Shown here one piece after another: positions 15,531-21,346 of a DNA stretch of 21,346 nt. The first letter of the stretch is position 1. Each line of letters begins with the position of its first letter. The translations under genes and the position numbers were made by a program. Under the pieces are notes generated by a model. That model was given only the letters and a program-made list of their open reading frames with translations. It made no database searches and was not told the DNA's origin. This DNA comes from BRH-c25 sp964619815 (GTDB lineage: Bacteria; Bacillota; Clostridia; Lutisporales; Lutisporaceae), in NCBI GenBank assembly GCA_964619815.1, contig CAZUGK010000066.1, positions 1 to 21,346 on the forward strand, given 5' to 3'.

Positions 15531-16634
15531 ATGAAAGTCGCAATTATAGGAGCAGGAACCTCGGGACTGGCATGTGCAATTGAACTGGAGAGGAACGGAA
15601 TATATCCGGAGATTTTTGAGCGGAACGAATTTATCGGCGAGTACCACCCTCATGTATCAGCTTTCTTAGACTTGATTACGCGTCCGGTACCGGATCCTAT
15701 CAAGTATATAGATAAAAAATTCGGAATCAAACTGAAGCCTCTGAACCAATTTCGGAAAGTCATACATTACTCACCCAATAATCAGGTAACGGTATCCGGC
15801 CCTTTGGGCTATTTTATGATCCGTGGAAGGGAAGAAAACTCTGTTAAAAACCAGCTTCATTCACAAATCAAATCGCAGGTGCATTTTGGCTGTTTTGTAC
15901 AGCCTGAAGAACTGGAAAACGAGTTTGATTATGTAGTTGTGGCAGATGGCCACTGGTCAACTCCTACAAGGTACGGCATCTGGCAGGAGGTTATGCGGAC
16001 CTGGGTAAAAGGAGCAATATTTGAGGGAGACTTTCAAGTAGATACATTACAAATGTGGCTGGATAATGATCTTACAAAAGGAGTCTACATATACTCTGCT
16101 CCATACAGCAAGAACAAGGCAGTCATAGCCCACGTGGTACAAAATATCGAACATGAGGAGCTGAATGATTATTGGCACCGCTTTCTTGAGTCCCGGGATA
16201 TCCTAAAAAATTATGACATGGTGGAATCCTGGGAGCTGCCCCATCGTGCAGGCAATGTTACCACCAATAAGGTGGGGAAAATATACTTTGTCGGAGCTGC
16301 AGGGGGCGGAGTTGAGCCATTCCTGGGCTTTGGACAGTTCAATGCCGTAATTACCGGGGTTATGGTCGCAAGGAGTATAGCGCAAGGCAGCGACATCAGC
16401 CAATTGCTGAGCGAGCTTAGAAAAAAGAACGAGGAGCTGGGTAAAATCAGGCCGCTGTTAAATTCTGCGACTAACGAGGGTTTTGACAGGCTGTTAACCT
16501 TTATGAAAACTCCCGGGCTCAGAAGCTTGGTGTACCGGACTGATATTGACATCATCAAGCTTCTTTCAACCGGTTTGGTTTCTGTTTCCGATGAAAATCA
16601 AAAGAAGGCTCCACCAACAAAAGGAGGTAAGTGA
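15531..16634 (+). CDS. FAD-dependent oxidoreductase, geranylgeranyl-reductase-like
   Basis: This 367-residue flavoprotein has an N-terminal dinucleotide-binding motif VAIIGAGTSGLACAIELERNG (Gly7-x-Gly9-x-x-Gly12), an Asp-Gly motif in the middle (YVVVADGHWS) and the second FAD-contacting block VGAAGGGVEPFLGFGQFNAVITG. This order is typical of the p-hydroxybenzoate-hydroxylase superfamily, particularly the geranylgeranyl reductase-like branch. In the last block the usual Gly-Asp is Gly-Ala, so the acidic FAD ribityl contact is missing. The substrate is unknown. I chose the ATG at 15531 because AGAAGGTG (15517-15524) is 6 nt upstream and the Rossmann strand then starts immediately; the frame is open to 15456. 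Its TGA overlaps the start of the next gene, so the two are probably translated together. Confidence 0.8.
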   Translation: MKVAIIGAGTSGLACAIELERNGIYPEIFERNEFIGEYHPHVSAFLDLITRPVPDPIKYIDKKFGIKLKPLNQFRKVIHYSPNNQVTVSGPLGYFMIRGREENSVKNQLHSQIKSQVHFGCFVQPEELENEFDYVVVADGHWSTPTRYGIWQEVMRTWVKGAIFEGDFQVDTLQMWLDNDLTKGVYIYSAPYSKNKAVIAHVVQNIEHEELNDYWHRFLESRDILKNYDMVESWELPHRAGNVTTNKVGKIYFVGAAGGGVEPFLGFGQFNAVITGVMVARSIAQGSDISQLLSELRKKNEELGKIRPLLNSATNEGFDRLLTFMKTPGLRSLVYRTDIDIIKLLSTGLVSVSDENQKKAPPTKGGK

Positions 16635-16819
16635 AATTGGGCGGATTCAGAGTTATATGCGGGAAATGCGGATCTGCCAATATCATTGAAAAAAGCGGCA
16701 GGAATAAGCTGGACTGGGTAGGTGACCGTGTGAAATACGGAGAAGGAATCCAGAGAAAATGCTTAGAATGTGATAATGAATGCTTTATTATATTCAGAAC
16801 ATGGCTCCAGCAGGAATGA
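16631..16819 (+). CDS. Small zinc-ribbon protein
   Basis: This protein of about 62 residues has two Cys pairs, CGKC near the N-terminus and CLEC (followed by another Cys) near the C-terminus, in the pattern of a zinc ribbon. A GTG at 16631 overlaps the TGA of the flavoprotein gene. The perfect AAGGAGGT site (16621-16628) is only 3 nt from that GTG but 9 nt from an in-frame TTG at 16637, so either may be used. The role is unknown. The coupling suggests it acts with, or is regulated together with, the flavoprotein. Confidence 0.7.
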   Translation: MKLGGFRVICGKCGSANIIEKSGRNKLDWVGDRVKYGEGIQRKCLECDNECFIIFRTWLQQE

Positions 16820-16843
16820 GAAAGCCAAAGTACCCATAAATCG

Positions 16844-16873
16844 AACAAGCTCCGGAATACTACGGGGCTTGTT
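16844..16873. terminator. Hairpin between convergent zinc-ribbon and ymaF-like genes
   Basis: An 11-bp stem (16844-16854 with 16863-16873, one G:U) closes an 8-nt loop. The following bases (TGCTGCAG) are not T-rich on the plus strand, and the minus side is only slightly T-rich, so termination efficiency is uncertain. Confidence 0.45.
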
Positions 16874-16907
16874 TGCTGCAGAAGCTTAATTTGATGTGCT
16901 TACATTC

Positions 16908-17240
16908 TTAAAAAGTGCCTGGTGCCGGCTGATCAACTCCGATTACATGATGGCGATGCCCCATATTTTTAGATGTGTAAAAATCATAATAATGCACATG
17001 CATGCCGTTGCCAAAAGGAATTGCGGGCCCCGAGTCCGCTCTGTAGTGGTGTGTGTGGCCGTTTTCAAATACTACAAATCCTTCTGTATGGTGAATATGG
17101 CAGCCATCCTCGATTATTACCGGGGGGGATGTGACATCAAGGCATTGATGCACATGCTCGGCTTCAACCGATGTATAATCAACCGAACCATGGTTGTGAT
17201 TTGAAACAAAACCTGATACAAAGTCATCCTTTTTGATCAT
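16908..17240 (-). CDS. YmaF family His-rich protein
   Basis: This 110-residue protein is rich in paired histidines: NHNHG, HVHQ, CHIHH, HTHHY, MHVHYY and HRHHV. They recur between blocks such as DVTSPPVIIEDG, FVVFENGH and SGPAIPFGNG, as in the YmaF family known from Bacillus and Clostridia. The regular His-x-His spacing suggests metal binding, but the family has no established function. I place the start at the ATG at 17240, because AGGAGTGG (minus strand, 17258-17251) is 10 nt upstream. The frame is open to 17273, but that start would place the ribosome site inside the gene. It is convergent with the zinc-ribbon gene and divergent from lpdA. Confidence 0.82.
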   Translation of the reverse strand: MIKKDDFVSGFVSNHNHGSVDYTSVEAEHVHQCLDVTSPPVIIEDGCHIHHTEGFVVFENGHTHHYRADSGPAIPFGNGMHVHYYDFYTSKNMGHRHHVIGVDQPAPGTF

Positions 17241-17271
17241 TTTGTTGTTTCCACTCCTAGAATATGAAATC

Positions 17272-17285
17272 AATACTATAGTATT
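17272..17285. repeat. 14-bp perfect palindrome upstream of ymaF-like gene
   Basis: AATACTATAGTATT is its own reverse complement and lies 32 nt upstream of the ymaF-like start, in the divergent region shared with lpdA. It could be an operator or part of a promoter, but its high A+T content makes chance occurrence plausible. Confidence 0.35.
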
Positions 17286-17392
17286 AAAATGAAATAGGGT
17301 TTGTTACAAAAACTTGATGTATGATCAGCAATGGATAAGGGGATATATGGATTTTTAATTAATTATGAATATTATTTTCAAACAGTTTATTG

Positions 17393-17398
17393 TATAAT
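17393..17398 (+). promoter_or_regulatory. Possible -10 element of lpdA
   Basis: A TATAAT hexamer preceded by TTG lies 75 nt before the lpdA ATG. No convincing -35 is found at normal spacing, so this is a weak call in A+T-rich DNA. Confidence 0.3.
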
Positions 17399-17473
17399 AT
17401 TGAGTGATAAAGAAAAGAAGATTTAGGGAGAGAAGTTCGAAAGTTCCAATTTTAAATAGGTGGTGAATAAACC

Positions 17474-18880
17474 ATGGACAATGATATCTTGATCATCGGA
17501 GGAGGGCCAGGGGGCTATGTAGCGGCAATAAGAGCTGCACAGCTGGGAGCAAAGGTCACCTTGGTGGAGGAAAGGGAAATAGGAGGGACCTGCCTTAACA
17601 GGGGCTGCATTCCGACAAAGGCATTATATACTAATGCGGAGATCCTGAATACATTGAAGGATATTGACAGCTTCGGAATCAGGGTGGACAATTATGGAAT
17701 CGATGTGGAGCAGGTTCAGAAGAGAAAGCAGGCAGTGGTAGACCAGCTTGTGGGAGGCATAGAAAAGCTTATTAAAGCCCAGGGGATAAAAGTACTTAGA
17801 GGACGCGGCAAAATCCTGGACAAGAATACCGTTCATGTGGTATTGAACGCCGGAGTGGAAGAGACAGTTTCTGCAAAAAATATAATAATCGCCACCGGTT
17901 CAAGGCCATCAATACCAAATATACCTGGGGCTGATTTGGAAGGAGTCATTACCAGTGATGACATCCTGAACTTTACAGAGGTGCCAAAACGCTTGGCAGT
18001 AGCAGGAAGCGGCGTTATTGGAATTGAATTCGCTTACATATTTAATGCAATGGGTTCGGAAGTATCTGTTATATCCTCTACCTTGCTGAAAAGAGTAGAT
18101 AAGGATATAACAAAAAGGCTGCCTTCCATATTGAAAAAACAGGGGATTAAGCTTTATGACGAGGTAAGGGCCAAGGAAATAATAAAGGGCGAGAACGGAT
18201 TAATCATTAAGGCTGCAAGCAAAAAGGAAGGCAAAGAAGATATTGAAATTGAAGCTGATTATCTCCTGATGGCATCGGGCAGAGAACCTGTATTGGAAGG
18301 TTTGAACCTGGATGCAGTGGGAATTGAGTACGACAAAAAGGGCATCATGGTAGATGAACATTATGAAACCAATATTCCGGGGATATATGCCATAGGAGAT
18401 GTAATAGGGGGAATCATGCTGGCTCATGTAGCATCCCATGAGGGGATTCATGCGGTAGAGCATATAACGGGTATTACCTCTAGGGTGAAGCAGGATGTGG
18501 TTCCTGACTGCATATTTATTAAGCCGCAAATTGCCTGCGTAGGCTTAACTGAGGAAATGGCAAAGGAAAAGGACTTGGACTACAGAGTCAGCAAGTTTAT
18601 GTTCGGAGCCAACGGAAAAGCCCTGGCAATGGGAGAACCGGAGGGATTTGTAAAGGTTATTTCCTCTGGAGAAGAGAATAAAATAATAGGCGTACACATA
18701 ATGGGACCTCATGCTTCAGATTTGATCCATGAAGGAGCTTTAGCCATTGCCAATGATATGAATGCTGAGGAGATAGCCAATACCATTCATGCACATCCAA
18801 CCTTAGGCGAAGCCTTTAGTGAAGCAGTATTAGGGCTCAGCAATGAAGCAATTCATATGATGCCGGCTAAGAAAATGTAG
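17474..18880 (+). CDS. lpdA: Dihydrolipoyl dehydrogenase (E3, lipoamide dehydrogenase)
   Basis: This 468-residue flavoenzyme reoxidises protein-bound dihydrolipoamide with NAD+ and serves as E3 of 2-oxoacid dehydrogenase complexes or as the L protein of glycine cleavage. It has the FAD motif IIGGGPGGYVAA (residues 7-18), the redox-active disulfide Cys40/Cys45 in GGTCLNRGCIPTK, a second Rossmann motif for NAD in GSGVIGIEFA, the FAD block GIYAIGDV, and the C-terminal dimer-interface catalytic pair His441/Glu446 in HAHPTLGEA. The length is standard and all key residues are intact. It has no lipoyl or biotinyl domain. No E1/E2, gcv or acetoin genes adjoin it, so its partner complex must be encoded elsewhere. 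GGTGGTGA precedes the ATG, and a terminator follows. Confidence 0.95.
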   Translation: MDNDILIIGGGPGGYVAAIRAAQLGAKVTLVEEREIGGTCLNRGCIPTKALYTNAEILNTLKDIDSFGIRVDNYGIDVEQVQKRKQAVVDQLVGGIEKLIKAQGIKVLRGRGKILDKNTVHVVLNAGVEETVSAKNIIIATGSRPSIPNIPGADLEGVITSDDILNFTEVPKRLAVAGSGVIGIEFAYIFNAMGSEVSVISSTLLKRVDKDITKRLPSILKKQGIKLYDEVRAKEIIKGENGLIIKAASKKEGKEDIEIEADYLLMASGREPVLEGLNLDAVGIEYDKKGIMVDEHYETNIPGIYAIGDVIGGIMLAHVASHEGIHAVEHITGITSRVKQDVVPDCIFIKPQIACVGLTEEMAKEKDLDYRVSKFMFGANGKALAMGEPEGFVKVISSGEENKIIGVHIMGPHASDLIHEGALAIANDMNAEEIANTIHAHPTLGEAFSEAVLGLSNEAIHMMPAKKM

Positions 18881-18937
18881 AAGCTGAAAAGCTTGGAGTG
18901 ATAGAAAACTATAAATTCGGAAATATATATTTACTAG

Positions 18938-18976
18938 AAGCAAGACTAATGATTATGTTGGTCTTGCTTTTTTTCT
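18938..18976 (+). terminator. Intrinsic terminator after lpdA
   Basis: A 12-bp stem (18938-18949 with 18958-18969, one G:U) closes an 8-nt loop and is followed by TTTTTCTT. Confidence 0.85.
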
Positions 18977-18981
18977 TATTG

Positions 18982-19491
18982 TTAATTATTGGATAATATA
19001 TCGGCCTTTTTAATCCATAAGTAATAAAAATATATAACAATAAATGTGACAAAATACACTAAGAATGACAGGGGAATATTCCACCCTTTGTTATATTCAA
19101 GCAATTTGGCAAATATAAATATCATATCAATCAGAGTTGATATTGCTGATACTAATAGATTCAGAATTGTCAGGTTAATCCTTGTATGGCGTATTGCGTA
19201 AATGAAAAAGCATGTTTCAACGGAAAGCAGTCCTATGTTAGGAAATATCGTGACAGTATGAAGATATGTATTTCCTGAAGTTAGTGGATAGAAGTATCCT
19301 AAATCAATTCCAATAGTGTTTAAGATAAAGCCCACAGTACATGAAAAGGGTGCAATAGTAAGAATGATCTGCTTATCCTTAAAATATAGGAATATTCCAA
19401 TAAACCATGGAAATATAAAGCTGAAAAAAATTATATTATATAATTTCATGTCAGGACCAAAAAGTGCTGGAATCTGAGTTATTATTATCAA
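18982..19491 (-). CDS. Small polytopic membrane protein, possibly CBO0543-like
   Basis: This protein of about 169 residues has five or so hydrophobic segments and a short basic C-terminal tail. The opening MKLYNIIFFSFIFPWFIGIFLYFKDKQ followed by small loops and YNKGWNIPLSFLVYFV resembles clostridial CBO0543-type proteins of unknown function; this is a suggestion from general pattern only. A TTG at 19491 with GGTGAT 5 nt upstream gives the longest product. An ATG at 19449 (155 residues, starting MKLYN) lacks a good site but begins where the homologous part appears to start. It is a single gene convergent with lpdA. Confidence 0.7.
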   Translation of the reverse strand: MIIITQIPALFGPDMKLYNIIFFSFIFPWFIGIFLYFKDKQIILTIAPFSCTVGFILNTIGIDLGYFYPLTSGNTYLHTVTIFPNIGLLSVETCFFIYAIRHTRINLTILNLLVSAISTLIDMIFIFAKLLEYNKGWNIPLSFLVYFVTFIVIYFYYLWIKKADILSNN

Positions 19492-19685
19492 TATATATCA
19501 CCATGCAAGTTTTATTGTTTTTCTGTATAGAGCGAATTCATTAACATAAAGACACTTTTGTGAAACATACCACTCTTTGATATTATTATCTGATTCATAG
19601 CAATTATTCTATGTATGCATATTATATGATTTTGACACGAGCTTTTATGAAAGCACCTATGGCAATTGCGTCTTCTACCTGGCTC

Positions 19686-20243
19686 CTAAGTCTGTTGAAG
19701 CTTATCATTTTCTTTTTGCTTCTGCCTGAATCTCCTTACCTTCATAAGGCTGGCACAGGTGTCCTCACACCATTTCCTGTTTCTGCTCTTGCTTTCATCA
19801 ATAAAAAACCAACCGCATTCAGGGTTCTGGCATATTTTCAGACTGCTTACAGTCTCAGAGGAATAAAGCTTTGAAAAGGATGCGGCCACTTCAGCCATAA
19901 ACCAGCTCCAATTGCAGGCTTCGGGTATCTCGTACAACTTGCAGCCTTCTTTTTCAGCTTGAAGCTGCCTGTGAAAGCCCACATTGGACATATAGCTGTT
20001 GACAAGCTCTATATCTTCCTTTACAAGCTTTTGTCCCCCAACTATTTTTGTAAAGAGCTTAGCAAAATTGCTTCTCATTTCTGTAAGTGCCGCCAGCTCT
20101 GTCTCTCCGGGAGTCTGCAGGGACTTAATATCCCATTTATCAGCAAGCTTTAACAACCATTCGTGGTCCAGGAATGGATCTTTAAATGATTTATGCGTGG
20201 TATACCAGCTGCTGTTTACAAATTCAAGACATAAAAAATTCAT
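19686..20243 (-). CDS. ABATE/CGNR zinc-finger family transcriptional regulator
   Basis: This 186-residue protein has an N-terminal ABATE-type ligand-binding-like helical domain (MNFLCLEFVNSSW, then LLKLADKWDI) and a C-terminal zinc finger of the CGNR family: C-x4-C (CQNPEC), GWFFIDESKSRNRKWC, then C followed by a basic MKVRRFRQKQ tail. The Cys that normally begins Cys-Gly-Asn-Arg is present, but Gly-Asn-Arg is replaced by Ala-Ser-Leu. The family is thought to be DNA-binding regulators. The ATG at 20243 has GGAGG 7 nt upstream; the open frame extends beyond it into the control region and is not coding. A perfect consensus sigma-A promoter and a symmetric operator lie just upstream, fitting autoregulation together with control of the divergent iron-sulfur gene. 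Confidence 0.85.
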   Translation of the reverse strand: MNFLCLEFVNSSWYTTHKSFKDPFLDHEWLLKLADKWDIKSLQTPGETELAALTEMRSNFAKLFTKIVGGQKLVKEDIELVNSYMSNVGFHRQLQAEKEGCKLYEIPEACNWSWFMAEVAASFSKLYSSETVSSLKICQNPECGWFFIDESKSRNRKWCEDTCASLMKVRRFRQKQKENDKLQQT

Positions 20244-20265
20244 TGTGTAACCTCCATTATTATCA

Positions 20266-20294
20266 TTGACAGTTACAAGATGATATATTAATAT
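20266..20294 (+). promoter_or_regulatory. Sigma-A-type promoter of the iron-sulfur gene
   Basis: TTGACA (20266-20271), a 17-nt spacer and TAATAT (20289-20294). The -35 abuts the GTTACA half-site at 20272. Confidence 0.55.
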
Positions 20295-20295
20295 A

Positions 20296-20324
20296 ATTAT
20301 AATGGTGTAACGGTATTTTGTCAA
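20296..20324 (-). promoter_or_regulatory. Perfect-consensus sigma-A promoter of the CGNR-type gene
   Basis: On the minus strand TTGACA (20324-20319), exactly 17 nt, then TATAAT (20301-20296). A TGTAAC/GTTACA half-site (20306-20311) lies in the spacer, where a bound repressor would block polymerase. Confidence 0.75.
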
Positions 20325-20352
20325 AATAGGAGTTACATAGAAGGGGGAAAAT

Positions 20353-21264
20353 ATGATTAATGTGAATTTGCGCTCGGAAATTGAAGGCGCCGGCTTCAAG
20401 ATCAAAACCTTTAGGGTTGGGCATTTGGAAGAAATAAGTACTGAATTTGAGAAGCTTGCAGCACAGGGACTTCTGGATGAGGATTTTTACAAGAGCAGCC
20501 TTACAGACTTCAATTATGATTACAAAAGCATACTGCCAAATGCAAAATCAGTCATGATAATTGCTTCTCCTCAATGCAAGAGTCTTGCTGAATTTAAATT
20601 CGAAGGCAAGGACCTTTCAGCCGTAATCCCTCCCACTTACATATATCCGGGCATCAACAGCCGGGTTGTCAGTATATTGGATAATGTTCTTTCAAAGAAC
20701 GGCTATAGCTTTACCAAGCCTGTTCTACCGCTGAAGCTTCTGGCAGTGAGAAGCGGCTTGGGACAGTACGGCAGAAACAATATTTGTTACATACCCGGAT
20801 TGGGAAGCTTCATCAGGCTGTCGGCCTTTATTACTGACTATGAATTTGAGGAAGACAGCTGGGGCGATGCGAAGGCAATGGAAAGCTGCAGCAGCTGCAC
20901 GGCTTGTATTGATAATTGTCCGACTGGAACAATAGATAAAGGAAGGTTTCTTATACATGCAGAGAATTGCATAACGAATTTCAATGAGTATGAAACCCCT
21001 ATGCCGGAGTGGGTAAGGTCCGAATGGCATGACTCAATTGTCGGCTGTATGAAATGCCAGGCAGCTTGCCCCCATAACAAAAAGTTGGTTGATTTTGTAG
21101 ATGAAAGAATATTTTTTGACGAAGAAGATACAAGGATGATATTAAGTGGGGTTCCGCTAAATAATCTGCCTGTTGAAACAAAAAACAAAATAACCAATTC
21201 CGGCTTGGAGTCCTATTATAGTGTACTGCCTAGGAATATCCGTCTGCTGGAAAATAATATTTAA
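20353..21264 (+). CDS. QueG-like double [4Fe-4S] cluster protein
   Basis: This 303-residue cytoplasmic iron-sulfur protein is related to epoxyqueuosine reductase (QueG) and reductive-dehalogenase-type proteins. Two ferredoxin-like clusters are evident: Cys179-x2-Cys182-x2-Cys185-x3-Cys189-Pro, and Cys206 with Cys232-x2-Cys235-x3-Cys239-Pro. The central block RSGLGQYGRNNICYIPGLGS corresponds to the SGLGWIGK-type region of QueG but differs in the conserved Trp/Lys. There is no C-terminal HEAT-repeat extension. It is therefore more likely a paralog with another redox task than the tRNA-modification enzyme; cobalamin binding cannot be judged. AAGGGGG lies 5 nt before the ATG. It is divergent from, and probably controlled by, the CGNR-type regulator. 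The last 82 bases of the window after it hold nothing I can identify. Confidence 0.82.
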   Translation: MINVNLRSEIEGAGFKIKTFRVGHLEEISTEFEKLAAQGLLDEDFYKSSLTDFNYDYKSILPNAKSVMIIASPQCKSLAEFKFEGKDLSAVIPPTYIYPGINSRVVSILDNVLSKNGYSFTKPVLPLKLLAVRSGLGQYGRNNICYIPGLGSFIRLSAFITDYEFEEDSWGDAKAMESCSSCTACIDNCPTGTIDKGRFLIHAENCITNFNEYETPMPEWVRSEWHDSIVGCMKCQAACPHNKKLVDFVDERIFFDEEDTRMILSGVPLNNLPVETKNKITNSGLESYYSVLPRNIRLLENNI

Positions 21265-21346
21265 GTTCAAATACCGGCGTTAGAGGGATTTTATATACAG
21301 GTTTTTAGACAATTCCCGGAGCTTGCGTTCATCTAGTATATGTATT

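Larger units (their letters stand above)
20246..20337. promoter_or_regulatory. Four-half-site symmetric operator in divergent promoter region
   Basis: TGTAAC occurs at 20246-20251 and 20306-20311, and its complement GTTACA at 20272-20277 and 20332-20337. Each TGTAAC-GTTACA pair is separated by exactly 20 nt, and the pairs are 60 bp apart. The whole set is mirror-symmetric about 20291/20292. The half-sites abut or overlie both divergent promoters and flank both ribosome sites. The divergent CGNR-type protein is the obvious candidate binder. Confidence 0.65.

Noticed and set aside
16555..16848. 97-codon minus-strand open frame across the end of the flavoprotein and the zinc-ribbon gene
   Set aside because: It is antisense to two coupled genes and lacks a ribosome site; the Cys pairs of the plus-strand frame are more convincing.
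16896..17204. 102-codon plus-strand open frame opposite the ymaF-like gene
   Set aside because: The minus frame has a clear YmaF His-x-His pattern and a ribosome site; the plus frame has neither a start site nor a known domain.
17259..17267. CATATTCTA on the minus strand before the ymaF-like gene, matching the sigma-K -10 pattern
   Set aside because: It abuts the ribosome site, and no AC lies 16-17 nt upstream, so a transcript from it could not carry a usable leader.
19640..19684. Terminator for the CGNR-type gene
   Set aside because: Only a 5-bp GCTTT/AAAGC hairpin without a T-tract is visible on the minus strand, so no terminator is called.

Overview
The window looks like a chromosomal segment of an anaerobic, endospore-forming low-GC Firmicute (class Clostridia). 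The evidence is a GerA-type germinant receptor operon, a spore coat transglutaminase (tgl), a CotF-like coat protein, strong AGGAGG-type ribosome binding sites and U-tailed hairpin terminators. The genus cannot be fixed from the sequence. Ten N's inside the germinant receptor A gene show that this is a draft scaffold. I see no tRNA, rRNA, CRISPR array, insertion sequence or prophage.

Layout, left to right. (1) 2-4186: the 3' part of a very large surface protein built of five SbsA-like Ig domains, a linker and seven ~90-residue beta repeats. (2) 4242-5794: three small plus-strand genes: an encapsulated-ferritin (EncFtn) family protein, a HutD/Ves-family protein and a CotF-like spore coat protein. 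(3) 5847-9902, minus strand: a germinant receptor operon in the order A, C, small two-helix membrane protein (candidate D subunit), B. (4) 10211-10963: tgl, divergent from the ger operon, behind a candidate sigma-K promoter. (5) 11057-13569: a soluble chemoreceptor-like protein whose sensor is a Rossmann NAD(P)-binding domain, then a lipoprotein with copper-amine-oxidase-N-like (stalk) repeats. (6) 13799-14425: a YodC/MhqN-type nitroreductase with palindromic operator-like sequences over its promoter. (7) 14473-17240: a polytopic membrane protein (minus), a flavoprotein of the geranylgeranyl-reductase type overlapping a small zinc-ribbon gene (plus), and a His-rich YmaF-family protein (minus). 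(8) 17474-18880: an orphan dihydrolipoyl dehydrogenase. (9) 18982-21264: a small membrane protein (minus), then a divergent pair made of an ABATE/CGNR-type regulator (minus) and a QueG-like double [4Fe-4S] protein (plus). The pair shares a symmetric four-half-site operator.

How the genes work together: the middle (about 5.3-11 kb) is a sporulation/germination neighbourhood with coat assembly (CotF-like, Tgl) and germinant sensing (GerA/C/D-like/B). The rest is a set of small independent units concerned with redox, iron and stress: EncFtn, nitroreductase, flavoprotein, lipoamide dehydrogenase and an iron-sulfur protein. Most have their own promoter and terminator. The points most worth following up are the Rossmann-chemoreceptor fusion, the symmetric operator at 20246-20337, the free-standing EncFtn with no cargo tag or shell gene in the window, and the A-C-D-B order of the germination operon.
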